The position numbers and the translations under genes were made by a program. Source: Bombella pollinis (GTDB lineage: Bacteria; Pseudomonadota; Alphaproteobacteria; Acetobacterales; Acetobacteraceae). Taken from it: a stretch of 64,000 bases of DNA. The notes below the pieces were generated by a model. It made no database searches, had not been told where the DNA came from, and saw only the letters and a program-made list of their open reading frames with translations. The stretch spans positions 165,702 to 229,701 of the forward strand of contig NZ_JANIDX010000004.1 of NCBI RefSeq assembly GCF_026385485.1, given 5' to 3'. This document shows, one piece after another, positions 36,044 through 44,778 of the stretch (positions within the stretch are counted from its first letter, which is position 1; the number at the start of each line of letters is the position of its first letter).

Positions 36044-37420
36044 ATGGCCTCTCCAATTCTTATGCCCGCTCTTTCCCCTACAATGGAGGAAGGGACTCTG
36101 GCCCGTTGGGTTAAAAAAGAGGGTGATGCTGTTCGCTCTGGCGAGGTTATCGCAGAGATCGAGACTGACAAAGCCACGATGGAGATGGAAGCTGCCGAGG
36201 ATGGCGTGCTAGGCCGTATTCTCATCGATGAAGGTACAGAGCATGTGGCGGTAAACACGCCTATTGCCGTTCTGTTGGAAGAAGGCGAGGATGCCTCCGC
36301 AGCGGACGGGCTGGACCTTGGTTCAAAAGCCAAACCCACACCCAAGGTAGAGAAGATTGTCCCCAACGCGGCGGCATCTGCTCCGCAAGGCCCTGCTCAA
36401 CGCTCTACTGCTGAGCTTGTCGAGCCTGAATGGGGTGAGACAGCAGACATTACAGTGCGCGAGGCTTTGCGTGATGCGATGGCTGCGGAGATGCGCCGTG
36501 ATGAGGATGTCTTTTTGCTAGGTGAGGAAGTCGCCCAATATCAAGGGGCTTACAAGGTTAGTCAGGGCTTGTTAGATGAGTTCGGTGAGAAGCGTGTTAT
36601 GGACATGCCCATTACCGAGCATGGCTTTACCGGTATGGCTGTCGGGGCGGCTCTCTCTGGTGTGAAGCCGATTGTTGAGTTCATGACGATGAACTTTTCC
36701 CTCCAAGCGGTGGACCACATTATCAACTCCGCAGCGAAAACGCGTTATATGTCCGGTGGACAAATGTCGTGCCCGATTGTTTTTCGTGGGCCGAATGGGG
36801 CAGCGGCGCGTGTAGGGGCGCAACATTCCCAATGTTTTGGCAGTTGGTACGCGCATATTCCCGGCCTTAAAGTTGTCGCGCCATGGTCTGCGGCGGATGC
36901 GAAGGGGCTGCTTCGTGCTGCTATTCGGGACCCGAACCCTGTCGTGGTGCTGGAGAATGAGATTCTCTATGGCAAGAAGTTCCCTTGCCCGGTGGATGAG
37001 GATTTTGTTCTGCCCATCGGTAAGGCTAAAATCGAGCGCGAAGGGAAGGATGTCACCTTGGTGGCGTTCTCCATCATGGTGGGTGTTGCGCTAGAGGCCG
37101 CAGAGCAGCTTGCTGCACAAGGCATTGAGGCTGAGGTGATTAACCTCCGTTCGCTCCGTCCGCTTGATACGGAAACGATCATCAAGAGCGTGAAGAAAAC
37201 CAACCGGATTGTCTCGGTTGAGGAAGGCTGGCCTGTAGCGGGTATTGGATCCGAGATTTGCACCATCGCGGTGGAGCAAGCATTTGATTGGCTAGACGCC
37301 CCGCCAGCGCGTGTATGCGGGTTGGATATTCCTTTGCCTTATGCTGCGAATTTAGAGAAACTGGCCCTGCCTAAGCCTGAGTGGATTGTTGAGGCTGTGC
37401 GTAAGCAGTTGGGAGACTAA
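36044..37420 (+). CDS. pdhB: Pyruvate dehydrogenase E1 component subunit beta with N-terminal lipoyl domain
   Basis: Residues 1-80 are a lipoyl domain (LMPALSPTMEEGTLARWVKK, with the lipoylated Lys in EIETDKATME), followed by a Pro/Ala linker to about 125 and then the E1 beta fold (VREALRDAMAAEM, LGEEVAQYQGAYKVSQGLL, MPITEHGFTGMAVGAA, RGPNGAAARVGAQHSQ). The total is 458 residues. A lipoyl domain on E1 beta is typical of alphaproteobacterial complexes and gives a second lipoyl carrier besides E2. Only three bases separate it from pdhA. Confidence 0.96.
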   Translation: MASPILMPALSPTMEEGTLARWVKKEGDAVRSGEVIAEIETDKATMEMEAAEDGVLGRILIDEGTEHVAVNTPIAVLLEEGEDASAADGLDLGSKAKPTPKVEKIVPNAAASAPQGPAQRSTAELVEPEWGETADITVREALRDAMAAEMRRDEDVFLLGEEVAQYQGAYKVSQGLLDEFGEKRVMDMPITEHGFTGMAVGAALSGVKPIVEFMTMNFSLQAVDHIINSAAKTRYMSGGQMSCPIVFRGPNGAAARVGAQHSQCFGSWYAHIPGLKVVAPWSAADAKGLLRAAIRDPNPVVVLENEILYGKKFPCPVDEDFVLPIGKAKIEREGKDVTLVAFSIMVGVALEAAEQLAAQGIEAEVINLRSLRPLDTETIIKSVKKTNRIVSVEEGWPVAGIGSEICTIAVEQAFDWLDAPPARVCGLDIPLPYAANLEKLALPKPEWIVEAVRKQLGD

Positions 37421-37425
37421 AACCA

Positions 37426-38673
37426 ATGGCAACCAATATCTTAATGCCTGCTCTGTCTCCGACTATGACAGAAGGGACGCTGGCCCGGTGGGTGAAAAAG
37501 GAAGGCGATGCCGTTCAGTCCGGTGATGTTATTGCCGAGATTGAGACTGATAAAGCCACGATGGAAGTCGAAGCTGTGGATGAGGGGATTCTTGGTAAAA
37601 TCCTCATCCCAGAGGGGACGGAGCATGTGGCAGTAAAGACGCCCATCGCCATCCTTGTGGAGGAGGGAGAAGCTGTCCCTGAGGCTCCTGAAACCGCACC
37701 TACTGCGGCGAAGGCTGAAGCCCCTGCACAAGCTGAAAAGCCCGAGCCAGTGGTGATTTCTTCTTTTGACCCGGCTCAACAAACATCAACGCAGAAAGCG
37801 GATAAAGGGGAGCGGATTTTCATCTCCCCCTTGGCCCGCCGTATTGCGAAAGAAAATGGTGTTGATATTGCCAGCCTCACCGGGACAGGGCCGAATGGCC
37901 GTATTCTGCGCCGCGATGTGGAGAAAGCAAAAGGGCAGACATCTAGCACCACTGCACCATCTGCTACAGCGGCCCCAGCAGCGGGCTCTGTTGAGCGAGT
38001 AAAACATTCCGGTATGCGGAAGGTTATCGCCCGCCGCTTGACGGAATCTAAAACACAAGTGCCGCATTTTTACGTCTCGGTGGATATTGAGCTTGATGCG
38101 CTCTTGGCCCTACGCAGTCGCCTTAATAAAGCTCTTGAAGCTGAAGGCTGCAAAATCTCTGTCAATGACATGATGATTAAGGCCGTGGCTTTGGCGTTGA
38201 AGCAACAGCCGGGCCTGAACGTCCAGTTCACCGAAACCGAGATGCTGCATTTTGAGGATGTGGATATTTCTATGGCGGTTTCCGTGCCGGATGGATTGCT
38301 GACACCGGTTGTCCGCCAAGCTGATCGCAAGAGCTTGAAGGAGATTAGTCAAGAGGCCCGCAGCCTTGCGACCCGTGCGCGGGAGGGCAAACTTTCCCCA
38401 GAGGATTACCAAGGCGGGACATTCTCTATCTCCAATATGGGGATGTTCGGGGTGAAAGATTTCGCTGCGATTATCAATCCACCGCAGGCGGCTATCTTGG
38501 CTGTGGCATCGGGTGAGAAACGCGCTGTGATACGCGATGGTGAGCTTGCTGTTGCAACGGTGATGACGGCTACTCTCTCGGTGGATCATCGTGCGGTCGA
38601 TGGTGCCCTTGGTGCGCAATGGCTTAATAAATTGCGTGACCTTATTCAAAACCCTTATTCACTGGTGCTGTGA
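37426..38673 (+). CDS. pdhC: Dihydrolipoyllysine acetyltransferase (E2) of pyruvate dehydrogenase
   Basis: E2 passes the acetyl group from lipoate to CoA and forms the complex core. The 415-residue protein has one lipoyl domain (1-80, EIETDKATMEVEAV), a Pro/Ala linker, a peripheral-subunit-binding domain near 125-160 (ISPLARRIAKENGVDIASL, GTGPNGRILRRDVE), and the catalytic core ending with the active-site SVDHRAVDGALGAQW. The lipoyl domain is nearly the same as that of pdhB at both DNA and protein level, pointing to an old duplication or gene conversion. Confidence 0.96.
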   Translation: MATNILMPALSPTMTEGTLARWVKKEGDAVQSGDVIAEIETDKATMEVEAVDEGILGKILIPEGTEHVAVKTPIAILVEEGEAVPEAPETAPTAAKAEAPAQAEKPEPVVISSFDPAQQTSTQKADKGERIFISPLARRIAKENGVDIASLTGTGPNGRILRRDVEKAKGQTSSTTAPSATAAPAAGSVERVKHSGMRKVIARRLTESKTQVPHFYVSVDIELDALLALRSRLNKALEAEGCKISVNDMMIKAVALALKQQPGLNVQFTETEMLHFEDVDISMAVSVPDGLLTPVVRQADRKSLKEISQEARSLATRAREGKLSPEDYQGGTFSISNMGMFGVKDFAAIINPPQAAILAVASGEKRAVIRDGELAVATVMTATLSVDHRAVDGALGAQWLNKLRDLIQNPYSLVL

Positions 38674-38675
38674 TC

Positions 38676-40082
38676 ATGTCTGACCTTTTTGATCTTATTG
38701 TGGTCGGCGGCGGTCCGGGTGGCTATGTGGCGGCTTTGCGGGCTAGTCAGCTTGGGATGAATGTCGCTTTGGTGGAAAGTACCCATATGGGGGGCGTCTG
38801 CCTTAATTGGGGGTGCATCCCTACCAAAGCTCTGTTGCGCTCTGCGGAGGTTTACCACAGCCTAGGGCACTTGAAGAAATATGGGCTTTCGGCCAGTAAT
38901 CCTTCCTTCGACCTAGAGGCGATTGTAAAACGCTCTCGCTCAGTAGCGGAGGGAATGGGCAAAGGTGTGGCTCATCTCTTAAAGAAGGCGAAAGTTAAAA
39001 CCTTTGATGGCCACGCTAAATTAGCAGGCCGTGAGGGTGAGGCGCATAAAGTCTCTATTACAAAAAATGGTAAAGAGACTGGCCAGATTCGTGCCCCGCA
39101 TGTCATTTTGGCAACTGGTGCGCGGGGGCGGCAGCTACCGGGGTTGGAGACAGACGGAAAGCTCATTTGGGGGGCGCGTGAGGCGATGACGCCGGATAGT
39201 CTGCCAAAGCGTCTCTTGGTTATTGGCTCTGGGGCGATTGGGATTGAGTTTGCGTCCTTCTATCGGGATTTGGGCTGTGAGGTCACGATTGCCGAGGTCG
39301 CAGAGCGTATCCTCATGACCGAAGATGCCGAGATTAGCGCACAAGCGCATAAAGCGTTTGAGAAGCGGGGTATGACCATCCATACAGGGGCAAAGGTTGG
39401 CCCGCTGAAGAAGGGTGCTAATGAGGTCTCCACCACTATTGAGACAGCGAAAGGCAAGCTGGACCTTACGGTGGACCGTGTAATCTGCGCGGTCGGTATC
39501 GTGGGAAATGTGGAGGAGCTTGGCCTTGAAGGCACCAAGGTGAAGGTTGATCGCTCCCATATTCAAACAGATGAGTTTTGCCGCACGGCAGAGCCGGGCA
39601 TTTATGCCATTGGTGATGTGGCGGCTCCACCGTGGCTTGCTCATAAAGCAAGCCATGAAGGGGTGATTTGCGTGGAGAAAATCAGCGGTCGCTCCCCAGA
39701 GCCGCTCCATATTCGCAACATCCCCGGTTGTATTTATGCACGCCCGCAGGTGGCTTCTGTGGGGCTTAGCGAGGAGAAGGCAAAAGCCGAAGGTTATAAG
39801 GTCCGCGTGGGGCGGTTCCCCTTCTTAGCGAATGGGAAAGCCGTTGCTATGGGTGAGCCTGACGGCATGACCAAAACGGTTTTTGATGCTGAAACGGGCG
39901 AATTGCTAGGGGCCCATATGATTGGGGCTGAGGTCACGGAGATGATTCAAGGCTATGTCATCGCCCGAACGGGTGAGTTGACTGATGCCGAGTTGATGGA
40001 GACGGTGTTCCCCCATCCAACCATCTCTGAGACAATGCATGAGGCTGTCCTCGCCGCTTATGAGGGTGCGCTGCATATTTAG
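38676..40082 (+). CDS. lpd: Dihydrolipoyl dehydrogenase (E3)
   Basis: E3 reoxidises lipoate with FAD and NAD+. The 468-residue protein has the FAD motif LIVVGGGPGGYVAALRASQLG, the redox disulfide in GGVCLNWGCIPTKALL, the NAD-binding LLVIGSGAIGIEFASFY, and the His-Glu pair of the dimer partner in FPHPTISETMHEA. The ATG at 38676 is two bases past the pdhC stop; the GTG at 38670 is less likely. It may also serve 2-oxoglutarate dehydrogenase or glycine cleavage. Confidence 0.96.
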   Translation: MSDLFDLIVVGGGPGGYVAALRASQLGMNVALVESTHMGGVCLNWGCIPTKALLRSAEVYHSLGHLKKYGLSASNPSFDLEAIVKRSRSVAEGMGKGVAHLLKKAKVKTFDGHAKLAGREGEAHKVSITKNGKETGQIRAPHVILATGARGRQLPGLETDGKLIWGAREAMTPDSLPKRLLVIGSGAIGIEFASFYRDLGCEVTIAEVAERILMTEDAEISAQAHKAFEKRGMTIHTGAKVGPLKKGANEVSTTIETAKGKLDLTVDRVICAVGIVGNVEELGLEGTKVKVDRSHIQTDEFCRTAEPGIYAIGDVAAPPWLAHKASHEGVICVEKISGRSPEPLHIRNIPGCIYARPQVASVGLSEEKAKAEGYKVRVGRFPFLANGKAVAMGEPDGMTKTVFDAETGELLGAHMIGAEVTEMIQGYVIARTGELTDAELMETVFPHPTISETMHEAVLAAYEGALHI

Positions 40083-40084
40083 GA

Positions 40085-41062
40085 ATGGCTCAGCGCATCG
40101 TCATTAATCATCAAAAAGACCGGATGGCCGCTTTGCGTCATCCAGAGAAGGCGCACCGGCCCGATAACCCTATCCAGAAGAAACCTTCATGGATTCGGGT
40201 GCGGGCTCCGGGGAGCAATCCGGTCTATGATGAGACGCGCGGCCTCATGCGAAAACATGGCCTGACGACAGTATGTGAGGAGGCTGCATGCCCCAATATT
40301 GGGGAATGTTGGTCCCAACGCCATGCGACTATGATGATTATGGGGGAGATTTGCACGCGCGCTTGTGCGTTTTGCAATGTTACGACAGGTCTCCCGCATA
40401 AATTGGACCCAGACGAGCCGGCTCATGTCGCGGAAGCCGTAGCGAAGTTGGCGCTCAAGCATGTCGTTATTACATCGGTGGATCGTGATGATTTGCCCGA
40501 TGGGGGGGCGCAACATTTTGCGGATGTCATCCAAGCGATTCGTGCCCTTGCACCAGAAACAACGATTGAGATTTTAACGCCGGATTTTCTGCGTAAACCG
40601 GGTGCGTTAGAGGTGGTTGTTGCTGCACGGCCGGATGTGTTTAACCATAATATTGAGACCGTCCCGCGTTTATACCCGGGGATTCGACCGGGGGCGCGTT
40701 ATTATCAATCTATTCGCTTATTGGATGATGCTAAGCGGCTTGATCCATCTCTTTTTACGAAATCCGGCATGATGTTGGGTTTGGGGGAGGAGAAGATGGA
40801 AGTCGCGCAAGTGATGGATGATTTTCGTATTGCGGATGTCGATTTCCTAACATTAGGGCAATATTTGCAACCTACGGTTAAACATGCCGCGGTTAAAGAT
40901 TTTATCACGCCAGAGCAATTCGCTGACTATGGGGCCATGGCGCGGGCGAAGGGGTTTTTGCAGGTTAGTGCATCCCCCCTCACGCGCTCCTCTTATCATG
41001 CGGATCGTGATTTTGCAGAGCTACGCGAAGCCCGTGCGCGCCGTTTAAAAGGGGAGAGCTAA
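40085..41062 (+). CDS. lipA: Lipoyl synthase
   Basis: LipA is a radical SAM enzyme that inserts two sulfurs into protein-bound octanoate. The 325-residue protein has both cluster motifs: the auxiliary CEEAACPNIGECW (C-x4-C-x5-C) and the radical SAM CTRACAFCN (C-x3-C-x2-C), followed by VITSVDRDDLPDGGA. It is two bases after lpd and overlaps the next gene by one base. Its position in the pdh unit couples cofactor assembly with the enzymes that need it. Confidence 0.97.
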   Translation: MAQRIVINHQKDRMAALRHPEKAHRPDNPIQKKPSWIRVRAPGSNPVYDETRGLMRKHGLTTVCEEAACPNIGECWSQRHATMMIMGEICTRACAFCNVTTGLPHKLDPDEPAHVAEAVAKLALKHVVITSVDRDDLPDGGAQHFADVIQAIRALAPETTIEILTPDFLRKPGALEVVVAARPDVFNHNIETVPRLYPGIRPGARYYQSIRLLDDAKRLDPSLFTKSGMMLGLGEEKMEVAQVMDDFRIADVDFLTLGQYLQPTVKHAAVKDFITPEQFADYGAMARAKGFLQVSASPLTRSSYHADRDFAELREARARRLKGES

Positions 41063-41526
41063 TGCCAACACATGCCGAGCAAAGGTTAATTCCTTACTCT
41101 AGCGAGCAGCTCTTTGACCTTGTGGCGGATATAGAGAGATATCCTGAGTTCCTCCCTTGGTGTGTGCGGGCTGCTGTGCGCTCTCGGTCGGAGAAGGAAT
41201 TATTAGCTGATTTGACCATTGGCTTTGGCCCTTTCCGGGAGACTTATACAAGCCGTGTTCAGCTAGACCGCCCTCATCAGATTACAGTAGGGTATGAACG
41301 CGGGCCTTTTAAGCATCTCAAAAATATATGGCGTTTCACCCCTGAGGGAGAGCATTGCCGTGTTGATTTCTTTGTCGATTTTGAGTTCCGCTCCCTTTTG
41401 CTGCGCAATGCGATAGGAATGGTTTTTAATGAAGGCGTGCGCCTTATGGTGAAGGCCTTTATCACACGCGCTAGTAAGGTTTATGGCCCACCGCACACTA
41501 TAGTATCGGGGGCTCATCTCTCATAA
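41062..41526 (+). CDS. RatA/COQ10-type START-domain protein (ubiquinone-binding)
   Basis: A 154-residue single-domain protein of the SRPBCC/START superfamily with the COQ10/RatA pattern: YSSEQLFDLVADIERYPEFLPWC, FGPFRETYTSRV, GPFKHLKNIWRF and the C-terminal helix. Members bind coenzyme Q and aid respiration; the name RatA from E. coli toxin work is probably misleading here. The stop/start overlap TAATG couples it to lipA, an arrangement usual in alphaproteobacteria. Confidence 0.87.
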   Translation: MPTHAEQRLIPYSSEQLFDLVADIERYPEFLPWCVRAAVRSRSEKELLADLTIGFGPFRETYTSRVQLDRPHQITVGYERGPFKHLKNIWRFTPEGEHCRVDFFVDFEFRSLLLRNAIGMVFNEGVRLMVKAFITRASKVYGPPHTIVSGAHLS

Positions 41527-41561
41527 GGCTTCGCTTATAGGATAAATAATTTTATGTAATA

Positions 41562-41579
41562 ATTCTTTTAGATAAGAAT
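41562..41579. promoter_or_regulatory. Inverted repeat ATTCTT-N6-AAGAAT upstream of the His-rich protein gene
   Basis: A perfect six-base inverted repeat with a six-base spacer (41562-41567 and 41574-41579), 73 bases before the ATG of the secreted His-rich protein, in an AT-rich stretch otherwise free of genes. It may be an operator or promoter element. It is not a clear Fur, Zur or other known box. Confidence 0.3.
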
Positions 41580-41652
41580 GATTGTCCTAAAGGCTTATCC
41601 ATTCTAGGATAGCTCCCGTCATCACAAGAAAAGGATGATTGAGGAGGATTTT

Positions 41653-41970
41653 ATGAAGAAACTATCTCTTTCCGCTATTGCTCTGCTCGGCCTGACGGCT
41701 GCTGCTGCTCCGGCTTTCGCTGCTGATGAGGCTGCTGCTCCGGCACCGGCTCACCATGCTCATCACGCTGGTCACCATCATCATGGCAAGAAATGCGGCA
41801 TGAAGCATGGCCAGAAGAAGGATGAGGGCAAGGCTCCGCAAGCCACTGATGACCTGAACAGCACATCTCTGGATAAGGCACGGCCTGCTGCTCCTGCTGC
41901 TTCCGCACCAGAGGCTGCTCCGGCTCCTGCTGCTAACACAGGCGTTTCGGATGCGAACTCCAAGCACTAA
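41653..41970 (+). CDS. Small secreted His- and Ala-rich protein
   Basis: A 105-residue protein of no recognised family. The signal peptide is clear (MKKLSLSAIALLGLTAAAAP, cleavage after AFA near residue 22). The mature part has a dense His cluster (HHAHHAGHHHHGKKCGMKHG, about residues 33-52, with one Cys and one Met) and an Ala/Pro-rich tail. The His cluster could bind nickel, zinc or copper in the periplasm. The ATG at 41653 has a strong GAGGAGG site, codons are those of highly expressed genes (GCT, CTG, CCG), and a strong terminator follows, so it is probably abundant and independently expressed. Confidence 0.75.
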   Translation: MKKLSLSAIALLGLTAAAAPAFAADEAAAPAPAHHAHHAGHHHHGKKCGMKHGQKKDEGKAPQATDDLNSTSLDKARPAAPAASAPEAAPAPAANTGVSDANSKH

Positions 41971-42002
41971 TAATGAGTGTTAAGCACACATTATAGTGGA
42001 AG

Positions 42003-42029
42003 AAGCGGCCCAATCGGGCCGCTTTTTTT
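42003..42029 (+). terminator. Rho-independent terminator after the His-rich protein gene
   Basis: GCGGCCC (42005-42011) pairs with GGGCCGC (42016-42022) around loop AATC, followed by seven T residues. It also lies at the end of the convergent lytic transglycosylase gene. Confidence 0.93.
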
Positions 42030-42036
42030 ATGGGTG

Positions 42037-43938
42037 TTATTGTGGGGCTAAAGCATAAAGAGACATATCGGCTTCAATATGTTCGATATACAGGCGCGTT
42101 TCTTTATAAGGGAGTAACAACACCCAACGGAGCAATATATCTTCATCACCAACGCTTGGGGTTATAGGGCTTTCCATCTCGTCTTGCCAGCGTTTGGCTC
42201 GTGTTGGGCCAGCATTATAGGCGGCTAATGTGTAAGGCAGTACATTATTAAAACGTGACAGCATATCTTCTAGGTAAAGACTGCCGATTGTGAGGTTAGT
42301 CTCCGGGTCTTGGAGGTCATGTGCCGAGGTTAGTTTATAAGAGAGATGATGTTGTCGGATAATCTGCTGGGCCGTGGGGAGGAGAAGTTGGGTTAGGCCA
42401 ATGGCGTGACGCGGGCTTATGGCAGCTTCATCCATGCTGCTTTCTTGCCGGACCAAGGCCGGGAGTAAGCCATTAGGCAAAGCCGGGGAGGATGCGAGAG
42501 GGAGTGAGGGATAGCCACCGGGGTAAAAGGCTACCCCAAGCCGCGCAAGTTGCCGTGTCGCGAGGATGGCGATTTTTGGTAGTGGGAGGGATAAAGCAAG
42601 GCGGGCAATGGCGAGTTGTTCTGCTTTATCATCGGCTTCATGGACTTGAAGATACGCTAAAATCAGCATAGCGTTAAAAGCATCGCCTTCATGCCATAAG
42701 TCTATGCTTGCTTGTAGCAAATCCTCACGTGCGGGATTATGTCCCGCTGGGGTAGGAGGGAGCGTGCGGAGCTGCCTTTGTAAGGCTTCATAAAAATCCG
42801 CATTGCGGAGTGAGCTGGATAAAAAAGGCGCGTGCGTTATATGGGCTAAAGCAAGTTGGCCGTAAAAGGTGGTGGGATAATTGCTCGCCTTTTTATAAGT
42901 CTCTAATGCCGTATGTGGATGCAGGCTCTCCTCTGTACGGGCAAGCCAATAAAGCCCTTCAGCATGTTTATTAAGGTCATTTTCTTCGGCCAGAGCTTTA
43001 AAATAAGGATGCGCTTGGGGTGGATTATGTAAAAAGGTAAAGGCGATATAGCCCATAAGGGAGCGTGTTTCTGGTGTTTGTTGATGAGGCGGTATGGCTT
43101 GCATAATGGTAAAGCCAGTAGAGGCAGCCTCTACGCGCCCTGTACGCAGCAAGGCCCGAACGAAATTAGCCCGTTCAGTTTGCCAATCTGCTGGGCTTGG
43201 GGGAAGGAGAGGGCTGCTTGCCGTGCCGGGCTTCTTCGTAAGCCAAAGTGATGTGGCTTCATCAAGCCGATCATGAAGGCGTAAATATTTCAGGCGATAA
43301 TAAAGAAGGGAAGGGTCAGAGCTGGCAGCATTGGCTTGATAAAGCGCATCAGCATCGGAAGTGGAAAAACGGTTTGTCAGACGGGCATAAAAGAGGGCGT
43401 GCCATAGCTCCGGGGTACGTTCTATTTGCTGTTTGGCGGTATTTATAGGCCCCGTATGCTCTAAGAGTTCGTAACGGGCGATTTCATCTTCAGGGGTAAG
43501 ATATGGAGTAAATTGTCGCAGGAATAACGCCATTTGCTCCCCATCCATGGGCTGCTCCCGCCATAAACGCCGCGCCTGTTGGGCAAGGTTAGGGAGAAAA
43601 GGCGCGCAGGTAGCGAGGAGGTCCGCACGTTGAATAGGGCGCGAAGGGCAAAGAGTTTGTCGTACCGTTGGGTCTGGCTCTGCAAGAAGGGCGCGTTCAT
43701 AACGGCTTTCGATTCGTTTTTGCAGGGGCCAATCTGGTTTTTGTGCTAGAAAAGCCGCATATCGTGTGGGAGGGTAGTTGGTACCGTCTGAGGCGATTAG
43801 AGCGCGCCATTCTTCAAAACGGGAGGGGGTTTGCCCCCATGCTGTTGTAACAATGCTGCCGAGATAAAGTAGGGTTAGCCCTCTTAAAAAAGGACCTGAT
43901 TTACGAGAAAAGAGGAAGCGGAACATCGCGAATGCCAT
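42037..43938 (-). CDS. Soluble lytic murein transglycosylase (SLT family)
   Basis: A 633-residue periplasmic enzyme that cleaves peptidoglycan glycan strands to anhydro-muropeptides. A signal or anchor helix lies near residues 18-35 (LRGLTLLYLGSIVTTAWG). A long alpha-helical superhelix region follows (about 40-480), and a C-terminal SLT domain holds the catalytic Glu in PALVRQESSMDEAAISP, then GLTQLLLPTAQQI and TLAAYNAGPTRAKRW. Size and layout match Slt70-type enzymes. The start overlaps the end of the upstream TerC-family gene by 38 bases; ATG at 43926 is an alternative. No strong ribosome site is visible for either. Confidence 0.92.
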   Translation of the reverse strand: MAFAMFRFLFSRKSGPFLRGLTLLYLGSIVTTAWGQTPSRFEEWRALIASDGTNYPPTRYAAFLAQKPDWPLQKRIESRYERALLAEPDPTVRQTLCPSRPIQRADLLATCAPFLPNLAQQARRLWREQPMDGEQMALFLRQFTPYLTPEDEIARYELLEHTGPINTAKQQIERTPELWHALFYARLTNRFSTSDADALYQANAASSDPSLLYYRLKYLRLHDRLDEATSLWLTKKPGTASSPLLPPSPADWQTERANFVRALLRTGRVEAASTGFTIMQAIPPHQQTPETRSLMGYIAFTFLHNPPQAHPYFKALAEENDLNKHAEGLYWLARTEESLHPHTALETYKKASNYPTTFYGQLALAHITHAPFLSSSLRNADFYEALQRQLRTLPPTPAGHNPAREDLLQASIDLWHEGDAFNAMLILAYLQVHEADDKAEQLAIARLALSLPLPKIAILATRQLARLGVAFYPGGYPSLPLASSPALPNGLLPALVRQESSMDEAAISPRHAIGLTQLLLPTAQQIIRQHHLSYKLTSAHDLQDPETNLTIGSLYLEDMLSRFNNVLPYTLAAYNAGPTRAKRWQDEMESPITPSVGDEDILLRWVLLLPYKETRLYIEHIEADMSLYALAPQ

Positions 43939-44554
43939 GAATCAAAAGATGGATGCTTAGAACAAGCATGATGACTAAGCCTACCCATTCTAACCGGCGC
44001 AAACGGAGCAACTGCGCGGGAGCCATCATAACGCCAATCGTGATTGCTAGAATAGATATTACAAGGCCGCTGATGAGAATGATGTGGTGATGAATGGAAA
44101 CGCAAGCAACGGCTAAGATATTATCCAATCCCAAAGCGAGGTCAGCCATAATGATTTTGGGAATCGCCTCTATTAAGTTGGCTGAGTGAGAGCTTTCGGT
44201 TTCTGGATCAGGCGAGGTAAGGGTACGGAATAAGATCCAACTGGTCCATAAAAGGAGAATAGCGGCGATAATCTTCGTATAAGAGAAGACGAGCATATCG
44301 CTTAGGATGAGTGTTAGGCCAATTCGTAGAAATGCCGCCAAAGCGGAGCCGAAGATAAGAGCTGTACGGCGGTATGAGCGGAGGTGTTTTTGGGCTAAAT
44401 TGGGGTGCGTTTGGCGTGCTATATCCAGCCGAGGCGGCCTGATATGCTCGACAATATTTTGCAGAATCACCACATTATAGCCACTCAATGCTAGATTCAG
44501 AATAATGGTGAGGCACACCATCATGATGAAATAGAGAGGAGACACCATGGTCAT
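43901..44554 (-). CDS. TerC-family membrane protein (YjbE-like) with degenerate first motif
   Basis: A 217-residue membrane protein with about six helices in the TerC/YjbE pattern; relatives export manganese or other metals. The second signature is intact (IIMADLALGLDNILAVA, about residues 133-149). The first, normally D-I-V-L-x-G-D-N, reads NLALSGYNVVIL here (about 20-31), so both of its acidic residues are replaced (Asn, Tyr). Transport by the usual mechanism may be altered or lost. It overlaps the transglycosylase gene and is divergent from purB across 224 bases that show no gene. An ATG two codons downstream is equally possible as start. Confidence 0.8.
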   Translation of the reverse strand: MTMVSPLYFIMMVCLTIILNLALSGYNVVILQNIVEHIRPPRLDIARQTHPNLAQKHLRSYRRTALIFGSALAAFLRIGLTLILSDMLVFSYTKIIAAILLLWTSWILFRTLTSPDPETESSHSANLIEAIPKIIMADLALGLDNILAVACVSIHHHIILISGLVISILAITIGVMMAPAQLLRLRRLEWVGLVIMLVLSIHLLIHGIRDVPLPLFS

Positions 44555-44778
44555 ATGTTCACTTGAGCTCTAGGGTAGGCTGTTAATCTTCTATCTATAA
44601 ACAAAAAATCTTTTTAATGTGAGAGTGGATGAGCGGTTAAGCCGTGCTGTGTGTGTTTTTCTGCCATGGTTTTTGTGAATTAAGGATTCATTGTTAGATA
44701 GCGGGTTTTCGGCTCTGGGCAAAAGGGGCAGTTTTAGGCTAATCAGGGGATAATTGCCCTTCTAGCAGGAGTTATAAC

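Noticed and set aside
44555..44778. Purine riboswitch or small RNA gene between the TerC-family gene and purB
   Set aside because: No purine aptamer core or strong independent terminator could be traced; only AT-rich spacer is visible.
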